The position numbers and the translations under genes are program-made. A stretch of DNA of 64,000 nucleotides, taken from Gluconobacter sp. P1C6_b. GTDB taxonomy: Bacteria; Pseudomonadota; Alphaproteobacteria; Acetobacterales; Acetobacteraceae. Positions 35,390-44,931 of the stretch are shown one piece after another. The notes beneath the pieces were generated by a model that did no database searches, had not been told where the DNA came from, and worked only from the letters and a program-made list of their open reading frames with translations. The stretch spans positions 195,476 through 259,475 of the forward strand of contig NZ_JACRVU010000001.1 in assembly GCF_018811945.1 (NCBI RefSeq). Direction: 5' to 3'. Positions within the stretch are counted from its first letter, which is position 1, and each line of letters starts with the position of its first letter.

Positions 35390-36318
35390 GAAGACGCTTC
35401 CGCAACCGCCTGCGTTGCACGGGCGGCCTGAAGCGTGTTGTGCAGCAGGCAGGCAATGGTCATGGGTCCCACACCGCCCGGAACCGGCGTGATGTGACCG
35501 GCGATCGGAAGCGCTTCATCGAACGCCACGTCACCGACCAGACGGGTCTTGCCGTTTTCGGCCGGAACACGGGTGATGCCAACATCGATCACGGTCGCTC
35601 CCGGCTTGATCCAGTCGCCACGGACCAGCCCGCTCTTGCCCGTTGCCACGACCAGGATGTCCGCTTCCCGGGCCAGTTCCTTTGTGTTGCGGGTGTGGAT
35701 ATGGGCGACCGTAACCGTGCAGTTCTCCTTGAGCAGGAGCTGTGCCATCGGCTTGCCGACAAGGTTGGACGCACCGATCACCACGGCATGCTTGCCGGTC
35801 ATGTCCTCATGGACGGATTTGAGCAGCATCAGGCAGCCCAGCGGCGTGCAGGGCACGATTCCGTCGATCCCGAGCGACAGGCGGCCGGCATTGACCTCGC
35901 CCAGACCGTCCACGTCCTTGTGCGGGGCAATGGCGTTCGTCACCGCAACCGGGTCGATCTGGGCCGGGAGCGGAAGCTGCACCAGAATACCGTGGATCTT
36001 CGGGTTGGCGTTGAGCTGGGCGATCAGGTCCAGCAGTTCATCCTGCGACGTGCTCTGCGGCAGCATGTGCATGAACGAGCGCATGCCCACGCGATGGGTC
36101 TGGATCGCCTTGTTCTTCACATAGACTTCAGAGGCCGGGTCATTACCCACCAGAACAACGGCAAGGCCGGGAATGGTATTGCCCTGCTCGACGAATTTTG
36201 CCACTTCACGCCCCACCTGATCAGTCAGGGCGCGGGCGATGCCCTTGCCGTCAATGATCTTGCCATCAACGATCTGGGATGCCGGTTCGGAAGGCTTCTC
36301 GGGGGACAACATGCTCAT
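35386..36318 (-). CDS. folD: methylenetetrahydrofolate dehydrogenase/cyclohydrolase
   Basis: Start at 36318 (MSMLSPEKP), five bases after GGAG; an in-frame codon at 36336 adds six residues. Motifs: Tyr/Lys of the active site in [49 protein letters not shown] and [19 protein letters not shown]. Interconverts methylene-, methenyl- and 10-formyl-THF with NADP. First gene of a folD, MTHFR-like run, divergent from threonine aldolase by 84 bases. Confidence 0.96.
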   Translation of the reverse strand: MSMLSPEKPSEPASQIVDGKIIDGKGIARALTDQVGREVAKFVEQGNTIPGLAVVLVGNDPASEVYVKNKAIQTHRVGMRSFMHMLPQSTSQDELLDLIAQLNANPKIHGILVQLPLPAQIDPVAVTNAIAPHKDVDGLGEVNAGRLSLGIDGIVPCTPLGCLMLLKSVHEDMTGKHAVVIGASNLVGKPMAQLLLKENCTVTVAHIHTRNTKELAREADILVVATGKSGLVRGDWIKPGATVIDVGITRVPAENGKTRLVGDVAFDEALPIAGHITPVPGGVGPMTIACLLHNTLQAARATQAVAEASS

Positions 36319-36401
36319 GGGCACTCCGGATGACAACTGGCAGTCATTTCAGTTACGCTGACGAACAGGCCGTGACGGCCGCAGGAACTGAGGATGGTCT
36401 C

Positions 36402-37466
36402 GTGACCGACGAAATACGCAAGAACTTCGCCAGTGACAATGTTTCCCCCGCCTGCCCCGCCGTGATGGAGGCCATGATGCGCGCCAATGAAGGCAGCGTC
36501 GGATCCTATGGCGACGATATCCTGAGCCGGTCGCTGAATGCGCGGTTCGGCGAGGTCTTCGAGGCAGAAGTCGCGGTTTTCCCTGTCGTGACGGGGACTG
36601 CGGCCAACAGTCTGGCGCTTTCCGCGCTCGTGGCGCCCTATGGCGCGGTGCTGTGCGACCAGAGCGCGCATATCAGCAATGACGAGGGCGGGGCGCCGGA
36701 ATTCTTCATGCATGGCGCCAAGCTCGTCACGCTGCCTTCCGCCGATGGCCGGATGAGCCCTGAGGCTCTGCGAACGGGTCTGCAGGCCAATGCGCAGGGC
36801 GGGATTCTCAAGCCCCCCATCCAGGCGCTGTCCCTGACGCAGGCCACCGAATGGGGCACGGTCTATGCCCTGAAGGATCTGGCGGCGCTGTGCGGCATCG
36901 CCCATGAGCAGGACCTGCCCGTCCATCTGGATGGCTCGCGGCTGAGCAATGCCATCGCGCATCTGGGCTGCACACCGGCCGAAGCGACATGGAAAGCCGG
37001 GGTGGATGTCCTGTCTTTCGGCGGCACGAAATGCGGCGCGCTGGCGGCGGAAGCGGTCGTGTTCTTCGTCAATGAGCGCACGCGCCCGGCGCTGAAGGAT
37101 TTCGAGCGGCGCATCAAGCGCAGCGGCCATCTGTGGTCCAAGGCGCGGTTCCTGAGCGCGCAGCTTCTCGCATTGCTGGAAGACGGGCTGTGGCTGAAGA
37201 ACAGCACGCATGCCAATGCCATGGCGCAGCGGATCGTCGAGGGTCTGCGCCGTCATGCCGGAGCGCAGCTCCCCTTCGAGACGCAGGGCAACGAGGTCTT
37301 TGTCATCCTGCCGGACCTTCTCGTCAAAGAACTGGAAGCCGCGGGCTACGCCTTCTATCGCTGGCCGACCCCGGAAGGGGTGTCGGGCACCCTCATCCGG
37401 CTTGTGCCGAGCTTTTACACCCGGGAGCAGGACGTTGACGCACTGCTTGCAGAGATTGCCGCCTGA
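36402..37466 (+). CDS. ltaE: low-specificity L-threonine aldolase (PLP)
   Basis: GTG start at 36402 follows GAGGAT; in-frame ATGs at 36279 and 36330 have poor sites and would overlap folD. 354 residues. SDNVSPACPAVMEAM, SVGSYGDD, the His in DQSAHISNDEGGAPEFF (stacks on PLP), LHLDG-like VHLDGSRLSNAIAHLG and the PLP Lys in DVLSFGGTKCGALAAE. Cleaves threonine to glycine and acetaldehyde. Followed with no gap by L-serine ammonia-lyase. Confidence 0.9.
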   Translation: MTDEIRKNFASDNVSPACPAVMEAMMRANEGSVGSYGDDILSRSLNARFGEVFEAEVAVFPVVTGTAANSLALSALVAPYGAVLCDQSAHISNDEGGAPEFFMHGAKLVTLPSADGRMSPEALRTGLQANAQGGILKPPIQALSLTQATEWGTVYALKDLAALCGIAHEQDLPVHLDGSRLSNAIAHLGCTPAEATWKAGVDVLSFGGTKCGALAAEAVVFFVNERTRPALKDFERRIKRSGHLWSKARFLSAQLLALLEDGLWLKNSTHANAMAQRIVEGLRRHAGAQLPFETQGNEVFVILPDLLVKELEAAGYAFYRWPTPEGVSGTLIRLVPSFYTREQDVDALLAEIAA

Positions 37467-38825
37467 ATGATCAGCCTGTTCGACCTGTTCAAGATCGGGA
37501 TCGGTCCGTCTTCTTCGCACACTGTCGGCCCCATGCGTGCGGCCGCACGTTTCGCAGATACCCTGCCCCATGCGGCGGAGGTGTCGCGTCTGCGCGTCAC
37601 GCTTTACGGCTCGCTCGCCTGGACGGCGCGGGGCCATGCGACGGACCGGGCCGTCATTCTCGGACTGGCGGGAGAAAAGCCCGACACGATGGACCCGATG
37701 CTGGCGGACAGCATCGTGACCTCCGTGAACCAGACGCATCTGATCCCGTTCAGGGGCCATCCCACGCCGTTCGAGCCGGAAACAGACATCGTCCTCGACA
37801 CGAAGACCATCCCGCCGGTTCATCCCAACACGCTCCAGTTCGAGGCATTCGATGCCGAAGACCGCCTGCTGGCCTGCGCGCGGTTCTGTTCGGTGGGTGG
37901 CGGGTTCATCGTCCCCGAACAGGCGACCGAAACCGCGACCTATGCCCAGCCCGACATGCCGTATGACTTCACCAGCGGCGCGGAACTCCTGACCCGCACG
38001 CAGGAAACGGGATTCGATATCGCGGGTGTGGTTCTGGCCAATGAGAGCGTGCTGCGGCCTCGCGCCGAGGTCGAGGCGTATCTGGACCAGATCGTGGTCG
38101 TGATGATGGACTGCGTGGACGCAGGGCTGCACCGTTCGGGCACGCTGCCGGGACGGCTGAACGTCCGCCGACGGGCCGCAGCACTCTACGAACGGCTTCA
38201 GGAACAGAGCCGCAGCAACCAGCCCACCGCGCACGGGATCATGGACTGGATCAGCCTGTTCGCCATTGCCGTGAACGAAGAGAATGCGGCTGGAGGGCGG
38301 GTCGTGACGGCACCCACCAACGGTGCTGCGGGCGTGATCCCGGCCGTGCTGCGCTATTACCGCGAGTTCTGCCCTGAATATTCGCTCGACGGGCAGCGCC
38401 GGTTCCTGCTGACTGCTGCGGCCATTGGCGGACTGTTCAAGCTGAATGCGTCGATTTCAGGCGCGGAAGTCGGCTGTCAGGGCGAAGTCGGCGTTGCGTC
38501 CTCAATGGCGGCGGCCGGACTTGCTGCGGCTCTGGGAGCAACCCCGCTCCAGGTGGAGAACGCGGCCGAGATCGGGATGGAGCACCATCTGGGCATGACC
38601 TGCGACCCTGTCGCCGGGCTGGTGCAGATCCCGTGTATCGAGCGCAATGCCTTCGGGGCGATCAAGGCCGTCAACGCGGCGTCCCTCGCCATGCACGGCG
38701 ATGGGGCGCATCACGTCTCGCTCGATCAGGTCATCCGCACGATGGCCGAGACGGGCCGCGACATGAACCATCGGTACAAGGAAACGTCCCTCGGCGGTCT
38801 GGCAGTCAATTTCCCTGAATGCTGA
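37467..38825 (+). CDS. sdaA: L-serine ammonia-lyase, iron-sulfur type
   Basis: 452 residues, single-chain form with both beta and alpha domains: [25 protein letters not shown] at the start and the C-terminal [16 protein letters not shown]-like [38 protein letters not shown] and [18 protein letters not shown]. The 4Fe-4S cysteines are present. Converts serine to pyruvate and ammonia. The ATG follows the threonine aldolase TGA directly, so the two are co-translated. Confidence 0.95.
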   Translation: MISLFDLFKIGIGPSSSHTVGPMRAAARFADTLPHAAEVSRLRVTLYGSLAWTARGHATDRAVILGLAGEKPDTMDPMLADSIVTSVNQTHLIPFRGHPTPFEPETDIVLDTKTIPPVHPNTLQFEAFDAEDRLLACARFCSVGGGFIVPEQATETATYAQPDMPYDFTSGAELLTRTQETGFDIAGVVLANESVLRPRAEVEAYLDQIVVVMMDCVDAGLHRSGTLPGRLNVRRRAAALYERLQEQSRSNQPTAHGIMDWISLFAIAVNEENAAGGRVVTAPTNGAAGVIPAVLRYYREFCPEYSLDGQRRFLLTAAAIGGLFKLNASISGAEVGCQGEVGVASSMAAAGLAAALGATPLQVENAAEIGMEHHLGMTCDPVAGLVQIPCIERNAFGAIKAVNAASLAMHGDGAHHVSLDQVIRTMAETGRDMNHRYKETSLGGLAVNFPEC

Positions 38826-38845
38826 TGGTATTATGCTGAGGGCGC

Positions 38846-39961
38846 TCAGGCCACGATCATGAACTGCGCGATGGCATCGGCGGCCCGCTGCGACGCTCCG
38901 AGCAGAGGCTCACCAAAAGTCTCGCGAAACAGCTTTTCCTGCGCCGGGCGATAAAGCGCATGACGCTCCTGCGCGTGGGCGATGGCGGGCATGAGATCGT
39001 CGAGATCCTCCACCACCTCCCCGAGCGTCCAGTGCAGGAAATACGGATCATCCCGCCACGGCAGCTTGCGCGGGTTCAGGAAGACGCAGGGACGCGGGAT
39101 GCCCAGGAACTCGTACACCTGGCTGCTGACATCGCCGATATAGAGCGCGGCCTGGGACGTGTAAGTCATGTCCAGCATGGCGGACGATCCCGTATCGACC
39201 ATCACTTCCGGACTGCGCTGGCGTTTGAGCTGACGCTCGCGGATGCCGAAGCCCCTGTGGAAGGTCTTGATATGGGGCGCCACCACGAGGTTGTAATCGC
39301 TCTGGGCCTTGAAGCCCCGGATCAGCGGCATCATCCAGCCTGATGCCGAGGTAAGTTTGCGCTGGTAATGCGGATTGTACAGCGCAAACGGTCGTCCATT
39401 GGCGAACGAGATCGTCTTCTCCCGCTGCACGGCCTCGAACACGTCGAATTTCGGGTAGCCGACAACGCGCGTGGTCTCCGGCCGCAGCAGGCCCCTGTCC
39501 TGAAAATAGCCTTCCACTTTCGGACCGGGCACGAGCGTCAGATCGAATTCACGGACGAGATGCTCGTCATTGACGTAGCGGTCCCCGGCACCGTGCATGA
39601 GCAGGATGAGTTTCGGGCCGGAAAGTCCCATCTCCTTCAGAACACCCGCCGTGTATTCCGTCGCCACCACCGCATCGTACCGGTTCAGCTCGGCGATGTT
39701 CTCCCGCAGCACCACAAGTCGCTCCTGATCGAGCCGTCTTGCGCGCTTCAGTAGGCGGGCCTTGAGGGATTTGGGAAAAGCCTTCAGCGGCAGGGCTGGC
39801 ACGTCCAGCGCCTGGCGGATGCGGGAGAGATGCTCCACCGTTTCCGGAAAGCTGTAATACTCCACCACGTCATGACCCGGAATTGCGGCAAGGGCGCTGG
39901 CGACCGAGGCCGTGTGGTAGCACTGATATGGTTCAGCGATGTAGATGAAGGCGATTTTCAT
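38846..39961 (-). CDS. CDP-glycerol glycerophosphotransferase-like / TagF-fold protein
   Basis: 371 residues. The C-terminal half resembles TagB/TagF transferases: VMVDTGSSAMLDMTYTSQAALYIGDVSSQVYEFLG, then FLNPRKLPWRDDP. A central LILLMHGAGDRYVNDEHL and GYPKFDVF also fit the family. No transmembrane helix. Such proteins transfer polyol-phosphate or sugar units to envelope glycans; Acetobacteraceae lack teichoic acid, so the acceptor is unknown. It lies tail-to-tail with sdaA and head-to-head with a flippase. Confidence 0.72.
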   Translation of the reverse strand: MKIAFIYIAEPYQCYHTASVASALAAIPGHDVVEYYSFPETVEHLSRIRQALDVPALPLKAFPKSLKARLLKRARRLDQERLVVLRENIAELNRYDAVVATEYTAGVLKEMGLSGPKLILLMHGAGDRYVNDEHLVREFDLTLVPGPKVEGYFQDRGLLRPETTRVVGYPKFDVFEAVQREKTISFANGRPFALYNPHYQRKLTSASGWMMPLIRGFKAQSDYNLVVAPHIKTFHRGFGIRERQLKRQRSPEVMVDTGSSAMLDMTYTSQAALYIGDVSSQVYEFLGIPRPCVFLNPRKLPWRDDPYFLHWTLGEVVEDLDDLMPAIAHAQERHALYRPAQEKLFRETFGEPLLGASQRAADAIAQFMIVA

Positions 39962-40207
39962 GACTGATCAGATGCGTCCTGCCTGAAAAAACAGGCTGAA
40001 ACCTGCATTTTTTCGTGGTGTGGCCTTCAGGAAAAACGGATCGCTGCCAGATCCCGTCTGCAGAAACCCTGACAACGAGATGTGTAATAATTCCTTCATA
40101 ATCCCTGACCGCCCCCTGTCAAGAAACATCCGCCTCCCGCGACATTCCCCTGCGGCATGGCCACGCAGCATGGACAGTTTCGGGGCTTTGTGGTCAGTAA
40201 GGCCCGC

Positions 40208-41518
40208 ATGTCCGGCGAGCGCTCCGTTTTCAGATCCATTTTCCGAAACGTCAGCGTGCTCACCCTTGGCCGCATCGCCAATGCGCTGTGCAGCTTCATC
40301 TATATCGCCCTGGCCGTCCGGGCGCTGGGCCTGTCCGATTTCGGACTGCTGATCCTGATCCATTCGCTGGCCTCGACCAGTTCGGTCCTGTCACGGATGC
40401 AGTCCTGGCAGACGCTGATCCGTTTCGGCAGCGAGAGCTTCGGCAATGGCGATACGGATCTCCTGCACCGGGTGATCCATTTCTGCATCCGCCTCGACAC
40501 GCTCTCGGCCGCGTTCGCCATCGTGTTTGGACTGGTGGGCGTGCAGATCTATGGACACACCGCACACTGGTCCACCCATGTCCGGCTCCTGGCGGACCTG
40601 TATGTGTTCGTCAGTCCGCTGATGTATTCAGGCTGGGCGAACGGCATCCTGCGGATGGCGGGGAAATTCCATCTCGTCCCGATTATCGACAGCTGTGCGG
40701 CCCTCGCCAAGACGTTCGGGGTCCTGCTGGGCTATGTGCTGCATCTGAAGCTCGGATATTTCCTGTTCGTCTGGGCCATGACGATCGTCATCGATTACGG
40801 CTTCTACATCCATTACGCGCTGGATATCCTGCACCGGAAATTCCAGTTCCGGTATTTCCGGGCCTTCCGGCACTGGCGCTGGCAGCTTCCGGGCATGTGG
40901 CAGTTCACGCGCGCGGCCAGCGTTAACCAGACGCTGGGTAACATCTCGGGCCATGTCGCAACGCTGCTGGTCGGCAACGGGCTGGGACCGGCGGAAGCCG
41001 CCGTCTTCCGCGTCTGCCGCCAGATCGCGGACGGGATCGTCACTCCTGCGCAGCTCATCTCTCCGGTCCTTTATCCCGAACTGGTCCGGATGCGGGACCG
41101 GCAGGACTGGCGGGGGCTCAAGCGCGTGACGTGGAAGATGTTCGGCGTTCTGAGCGGGCTTTCAGTCGCGCTTCTGCTGCTCTCGGCGTTCTTTGGCTCG
41201 ACGATTTTCCGCTTCCTGCTGCATGTCCATGTGCATCACACGTCGCTCTATATTTCCATCATGCTGCTGGCGGCGGTGTTCAGCCTGCTGGTCATTCCAC
41301 TGGAGCCGCTGCTGATCGTCGTGGGACATGTGAAGTTCCTCATGACCAACCGCACGGCCATCATGGCGGTCTATTTCCCCGCACTGTATGTCCTGACCCG
41401 GCATTTCGGGCTGGCGGGGGCCTGCCTGTCGACGGCGGCGTGCAATGCCACGATCCTGCTCTCGCAGATACTGGGCGTGTGGTTCTTTTACGGTCGCATC
41501 GGCAAGGCGGAGCGCTGA
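40208..41518 (+). CDS. polysaccharide flippase (Wzx/oligosaccharide flippase family)
   Basis: Start at 40208 (MSGERSVF) favoured by AAGG five bases upstream; an ATG at 40157 adds 17 residues. About 436 residues with 12 or so hydrophobic helices, e.g. ALCSFIYIALAVRALGLSDFG near the start and SIMLLAAVFSLLVIPLEPLLIVVG near the end. Flips lipid-linked glycans across the inner membrane. Next to a glycerophosphotransferase-like gene on the other strand: a two-gene surface-glycan patch. Confidence 0.82.
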   Translation: MSGERSVFRSIFRNVSVLTLGRIANALCSFIYIALAVRALGLSDFGLLILIHSLASTSSVLSRMQSWQTLIRFGSESFGNGDTDLLHRVIHFCIRLDTLSAAFAIVFGLVGVQIYGHTAHWSTHVRLLADLYVFVSPLMYSGWANGILRMAGKFHLVPIIDSCAALAKTFGVLLGYVLHLKLGYFLFVWAMTIVIDYGFYIHYALDILHRKFQFRYFRAFRHWRWQLPGMWQFTRAASVNQTLGNISGHVATLLVGNGLGPAEAAVFRVCRQIADGIVTPAQLISPVLYPELVRMRDRQDWRGLKRVTWKMFGVLSGLSVALLLLSAFFGSTIFRFLLHVHVHHTSLYISIMLLAAVFSLLVIPLEPLLIVVGHVKFLMTNRTAIMAVYFPALYVLTRHFGLAGACLSTAACNATILLSQILGVWFFYGRIGKAER

Positions 41519-41531
41519 CCCGGATAGAGGC

Positions 41532-41864
41532 TCAGTGCAGGAGATGCGTGGCGTGGGAGGAATGGTGGAATACGGCATACCCCGTCACTGCCACTTCCAC
41601 GCAGACCAGTTCCACAACGAGCAGAACCTTCTTGCGGGTTGAAAGCGCCCTGAAGCGGGTTTTGATCTTCGCATCGTCTCCGGTCGCGGCCCAAGCAATG
41701 GCGGCGAACCAGCCCGCAAACGTGAAGGCAAATGCCAGATTGACTACAAACGCCTCGCGCCAGTGAACCTTGCGGGTACAGAGCGCAATGATCGTCGGCA
41801 GAAAGGTCAGTGCCAGCAAAGCCAATGCTGCGCCGACGAACTTCATAACAGTGATCAGGTCCAC
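41532..41864 (-). CDS. superinfection-immunity-family membrane protein
   Basis: 110 residues. Two hydrophobic helices, the first with ALLALTFLPTIIALCTRKVHWREAF and the second with NLAFAFTFAGWFAAIAWAAT, as in the Imm_superinfect family named after phage T4 Imm, which blocks DNA entry of related phage. Most bacterial members have no shown phage role. A third hydrophobic segment (LVVELVCVEVAVTGYAVF) follows. No phage gene is nearby. It is one of the smallest genes in the window and stands between the flippase and degP. Confidence 0.72.
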   Translation of the reverse strand: MDLITVMKFVGAALALLALTFLPTIIALCTRKVHWREAFVVNLAFAFTFAGWFAAIAWAATGDDAKIKTRFRALSTRKKVLLVVELVCVEVAVTGYAVFHHSSHATHLLH

Positions 41865-41929
41865 GCCAACACAGTCCCGGCTCGGGTGAAAGCCCGACAG
41901 TATTTCGAATACGATACGAAAACAAACAC

Positions 41930-41964
41930 AAAAAAGCGGGAAGGTCTGACCCGTCCCGCCTTTT
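41930..41964 (-). terminator. intrinsic terminator after degP
   Basis: GCGGGA and TCCCGC form the core stem and six T follow on the minus strand. 30 bases past the degP stop. Confidence 0.78.
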
Positions 41965-41993
41965 CTAGTTCTGGTGTGCCTCTTATGTGCCTC

Positions 41994-43553
41994 TTACTGG
42001 GCGTCGTCAGAGCTGTCGTCGTCCGAACCGTTCGGGGAGACGGCAACGAAGAGCTGCTGTCCGTCACGCAGGATCCGCAGGAGCGGCGGCTGCTTGCGGC
42101 CCAGCGCCTCATGCACCTGCGCCACAACGGCTTTGGGCGACGGCGTGACGTGGTTGCCGACCGCCACGATGATGTCGCCCGGACGGATGCCGGACTGATC
42201 GGCCGGAGAACCCTGCACGACATCGGCCACGACTGCGCCCTGCACGCTGTCATCGAGGCCCAGTTCCTGACGCGCCCGCGGTGTCAGCGATGCCAGAGAC
42301 ACGCCCAGCTTGCCCGCGCCGGACTGTGCGCTGTCGGTTGCATCGCCCGAGGAATGATCCTGGGCGGACAGGTTGCCGACCGTGAAGTTCACCGTCATCG
42401 GCTTGCTGTCACGCAGCAGTCCGAGCGTCGCGGGCGTGCCCGGCGCAATGGAGACGACCTTCACCGCGAGATCGTGGCCGTTCTTGATCGGCTTGCCGTT
42501 CAGCGTGGTCACGACATCGCCGCTCTTGATGCCGGCCTTCTCGGCCGGGCTGCCCTTGGAGACAGACGCCACCAGCGTTCCGCGCGGCGGAGCACCGGGC
42601 TCCGGAGACTGGAGGTTCAGGGCCTGCGCCATGGTCGGCGAGATGTCCTGTCCTTCAATGCCAAGATAGCCGCGCGTGACATGGCCGGTCTTTTCAAGCT
42701 GGCTCACGACGGATTTCACAGTGTCGGACGGGATCGCAAAGCCGATGCCGATCGAGCCGCCCCCATTGGGCGAGATGATCATGGAGTTGATGCCCACGAC
42801 CTTGCCGTCCTGCGTGAAGAGCGGGCCACCCGAGTTGCCGTGATTGATCGGCGCATCAACCTGAATGAAGTCGTTATAGGCGCCCGAATGCAGGTCACGG
42901 CCCAGCGCGGAGACGATACCCGCCGTCACCGTGCCGCCCAGACCATAGGGATTGCCCACGGCAATGACCCACTCACCCGGCTGGACCTCATCGGAATCGC
43001 CAAGCTCGATGAACGGCAGCTTGCCGGTCGGCTTGACGCGGAGGAGGGCAACATCCGTCTTCGGATCGCGTCCGATGATCTTGGCGGGCAGCGTCGTGCC
43101 GTCATCGAGCGTGACCGTCACCTTGGTCGCGCCGTTCACGACGTGGTTGTTCGTCACGACATAGCCGTCAGACGAGATGATGAACCCCGAACCGCGGGCC
43201 TCAACCGTGCGGTTGGGCTGCTGCTGCGGCATCATCTGGAACGGGAAGGGAAACGGGAACGGCATGCCGCCGCCCTGTCCGCCGCCACCGCCCGGACCGT
43301 TTTCCTCTTCATCGGCCACATCCGCCTTGATGTGGGACGTGATGGAGACGACGGCCGGCTTCACCTGCTTGACGAGATTGACGAAGTTGGGAAGCGTCTG
43401 GACGCCAGTCTGCGGTTTGATGGCTCCGCTGGCGGCTGTCGTGGCACCTGCCTGGGGAGCCGCCGAGGGCGCTTCCGCAAAAGCGAACGGCGCCGAAACC
43501 AGCATCGTGGTGGCAGCGAGGGCGGAGAGGGACGCGCGAAAACGTGAGGTCAT
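41994..43553 (-). CDS. degP: periplasmic serine protease Do (DegP/MucD)
   Basis: 519 residues with signal peptide (ATTMLVSAPFAFAEA). Catalytic triad: His in NNHVVNGA, Asp in PKTDVALLRV, Ser in INHGNSGGPLF. Two PDZ domains follow (about 305-395 and 425-510). A Gly/Pro-rich stretch (GGGGGQGGGMPFPFPFPF) lies before the protease domain. Degrades or refolds misfolded periplasmic proteins. Single gene with its own terminator. Confidence 0.95.
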   Translation of the reverse strand: MTSRFRASLSALAATTMLVSAPFAFAEAPSAAPQAGATTAASGAIKPQTGVQTLPNFVNLVKQVKPAVVSITSHIKADVADEEENGPGGGGGQGGGMPFPFPFPFQMMPQQQPNRTVEARGSGFIISSDGYVVTNNHVVNGATKVTVTLDDGTTLPAKIIGRDPKTDVALLRVKPTGKLPFIELGDSDEVQPGEWVIAVGNPYGLGGTVTAGIVSALGRDLHSGAYNDFIQVDAPINHGNSGGPLFTQDGKVVGINSMIISPNGGGSIGIGFAIPSDTVKSVVSQLEKTGHVTRGYLGIEGQDISPTMAQALNLQSPEPGAPPRGTLVASVSKGSPAEKAGIKSGDVVTTLNGKPIKNGHDLAVKVVSIAPGTPATLGLLRDSKPMTVNFTVGNLSAQDHSSGDATDSAQSGAGKLGVSLASLTPRARQELGLDDSVQGAVVADVVQGSPADQSGIRPGDIIVAVGNHVTPSPKAVVAQVHEALGRKQPPLLRILRDGQQLFVAVSPNGSDDDSSDDAQ

Positions 43554-43671
43554 GTCAATCCCGACTGGTTACGAAAACATCATGGCTATAGCGTTGAACT
43601 ATGGACCCCGTTCCCGTTCCGCAAGCTGACCGGCGTGTGAAACATCCGTAAGTTCATGACGGACTGTGAAT

Positions 43672-44178
43672 TCAGGCGTCCGGAACTCTCTTCTGCGCGG
43701 GAGTGCGCAGTCTGCGGAAAAACGCCTTCAGCAGTTCCGACGCCTCGCGTTCGCAGACGCCGCCGATCACTTCGGGACGGTGCAGACAGGACGGACGCTC
43801 GAAAATGCGCGGCCCATGTTCCACGCCGCCGCCCTTGGGATCATAGGCCCCGAACACGACGCGCCCGATCCGGAAATGCACGATCGCCGCCGCACACATC
43901 GGGCACGGCTCCAGCGTCACGACCAGGGTACAGTCCGTCAGGCGCGGATTTTTCAGTCGAGATGCTGCTTCACGCATCGCCAGAAGCTCGGCATGGGCCG
44001 AAGCGTCATGCGTACCCTCCACGTGATTGCGCGCAACGGCCAGAACGCCCCCGTCGAGACCGAGCACGACCGCGCCCACCGGCACTTCTCCGCACGACGA
44101 CGCCTCACGCGCGGCCTGCAGTGCGGTCTGCATGGCCGGGCCGATATCCGTCTGAATCCTTGTCTCACCCTGAATCAT
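43672..44178 (-). CDS. tadA: tRNA-specific adenosine deaminase
   Basis: 168 residues from ATG at 44178. Zinc-deaminase signature: HAELLAM (HAE) and TLEPCPMCAAAIVHFRIG (PCxxC). TadA converts wobble A34 to inosine in tRNA-Arg(ACG). Only 6 bases separate its start from that of the divergent hydrolase gene, so the two promoters must overlap each other's coding region. Confidence 0.93.
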   Translation of the reverse strand: MIQGETRIQTDIGPAMQTALQAAREASSCGEVPVGAVVLGLDGGVLAVARNHVEGTHDASAHAELLAMREAASRLKNPRLTDCTLVVTLEPCPMCAAAIVHFRIGRVVFGAYDPKGGGVEHGPRIFERPSCLHRPEVIGGVCEREASELLKAFFRRLRTPAQKRVPDA

Positions 44179-44184
44179 GATGCG

Positions 44185-44931
44185 ATGATGCGGCGCATGA
44201 CCCTTCCCCGTCCATCCCCTTCGCGCCGCGCGCCACTGATCGGCCTGACACTGGATCATGAACCCGGTGGGCCGGGGCAGTTCTCGCGCTATCCGTTCCA
44301 TGCGCTGCGGGAAAACTACCTGACGGCTGTGAGCGATGCTGGCGGGATGCCGGTCTGTCTGGGCTATGACTGCGATGCCGAAGCCCTGATGGCGCGGCTG
44401 GACGGGCTGATCGTCACGGGCGGAGCATTTGACGTCGATCCGGCGTTGTATGGTGAGCCGGCTCATCCAATGACCAGCCCGCGCCCGGCGCGGACAGCCG
44501 CGGAACTTGCTCTGCTCCGCGCTGCGCTGGCGCAGGGCAAGCCGGTTCTGGGCATCTGTGGCGGGATGCAGCTTCTGGCTGTGGAGGCCGGTGGCACGCT
44601 GATCCAGCATCTGCCGGAAGAGCAACCGGGGGCCCTGCAACACGAACAGCCCAATCCGCGCCACGAGCCCGGACATGACGTCGAGATCGTCCCCGGCACA
44701 AAACTCGCGCAGATCGTGGGAGCGGACCGTATGGCGGTGAACTCCTCGCACCATCAGGCCGTGCGCGACCCCGGAGCGGCCAGAATCTGCGCCCGCGCGC
44801 CGGATGGAACGATCGAGGCCATCGAGCTTGAAGGCCCCGGTTTTGCCATCGGCGTACAGTGGCATCCCGAATTCTCCCTCGACCCCGGCGACCGTCGCCT
44901 GTATGCGGCGCTTGTGGAGACTGCACGATGA
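44185..44931 (+). CDS. gamma-glutamyl-GABA hydrolase-like class I amidotransferase (peptidase C26)
   Basis: About 248 residues. Starts at 44185, 44188 or 44197 are all in frame with weak ribosome sites. Nucleophile elbow VLGICGGMQLLAVEAGG with Cys, and the His-x-Glu pair in VQWHPEFSLDP. Same family as PuuD, which frees GABA from gamma-glutamyl-GABA in putrescine breakdown; substrate here is open. Overlaps the next gene by ATGA. Confidence 0.88.
   Translation: MMRRMTLPRPSPSRRAPLIGLTLDHEPGGPGQFSRYPFHALRENYLTAVSDAGGMPVCLGYDCDAEALMARLDGLIVTGGAFDVDPALYGEPAHPMTSPRPARTAAELALLRAALAQGKPVLGICGGMQLLAVEAGGTLIQHLPEEQPGALQHEQPNPRHEPGHDVEIVPGTKLAQIVGADRMAVNSSHHQAVRDPGAARICARAPDGTIEAIELEGPGFAIGVQWHPEFSLDPGDRRLYAALVETAR

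Noticed and set aside
36315-38234. 639-residue minus-strand frame opposite threonine aldolase and serine deaminase
   Set aside because: It spans two well-conserved plus-strand enzymes and its product is Arg/His/Gln-rich without a domain.
41532-41864. Prophage remnant around the superinfection-immunity protein
   Set aside because: No integrase, capsid, tail or lysis gene and no attachment-site duplication lies within several kilobases; neighbours are core genes.
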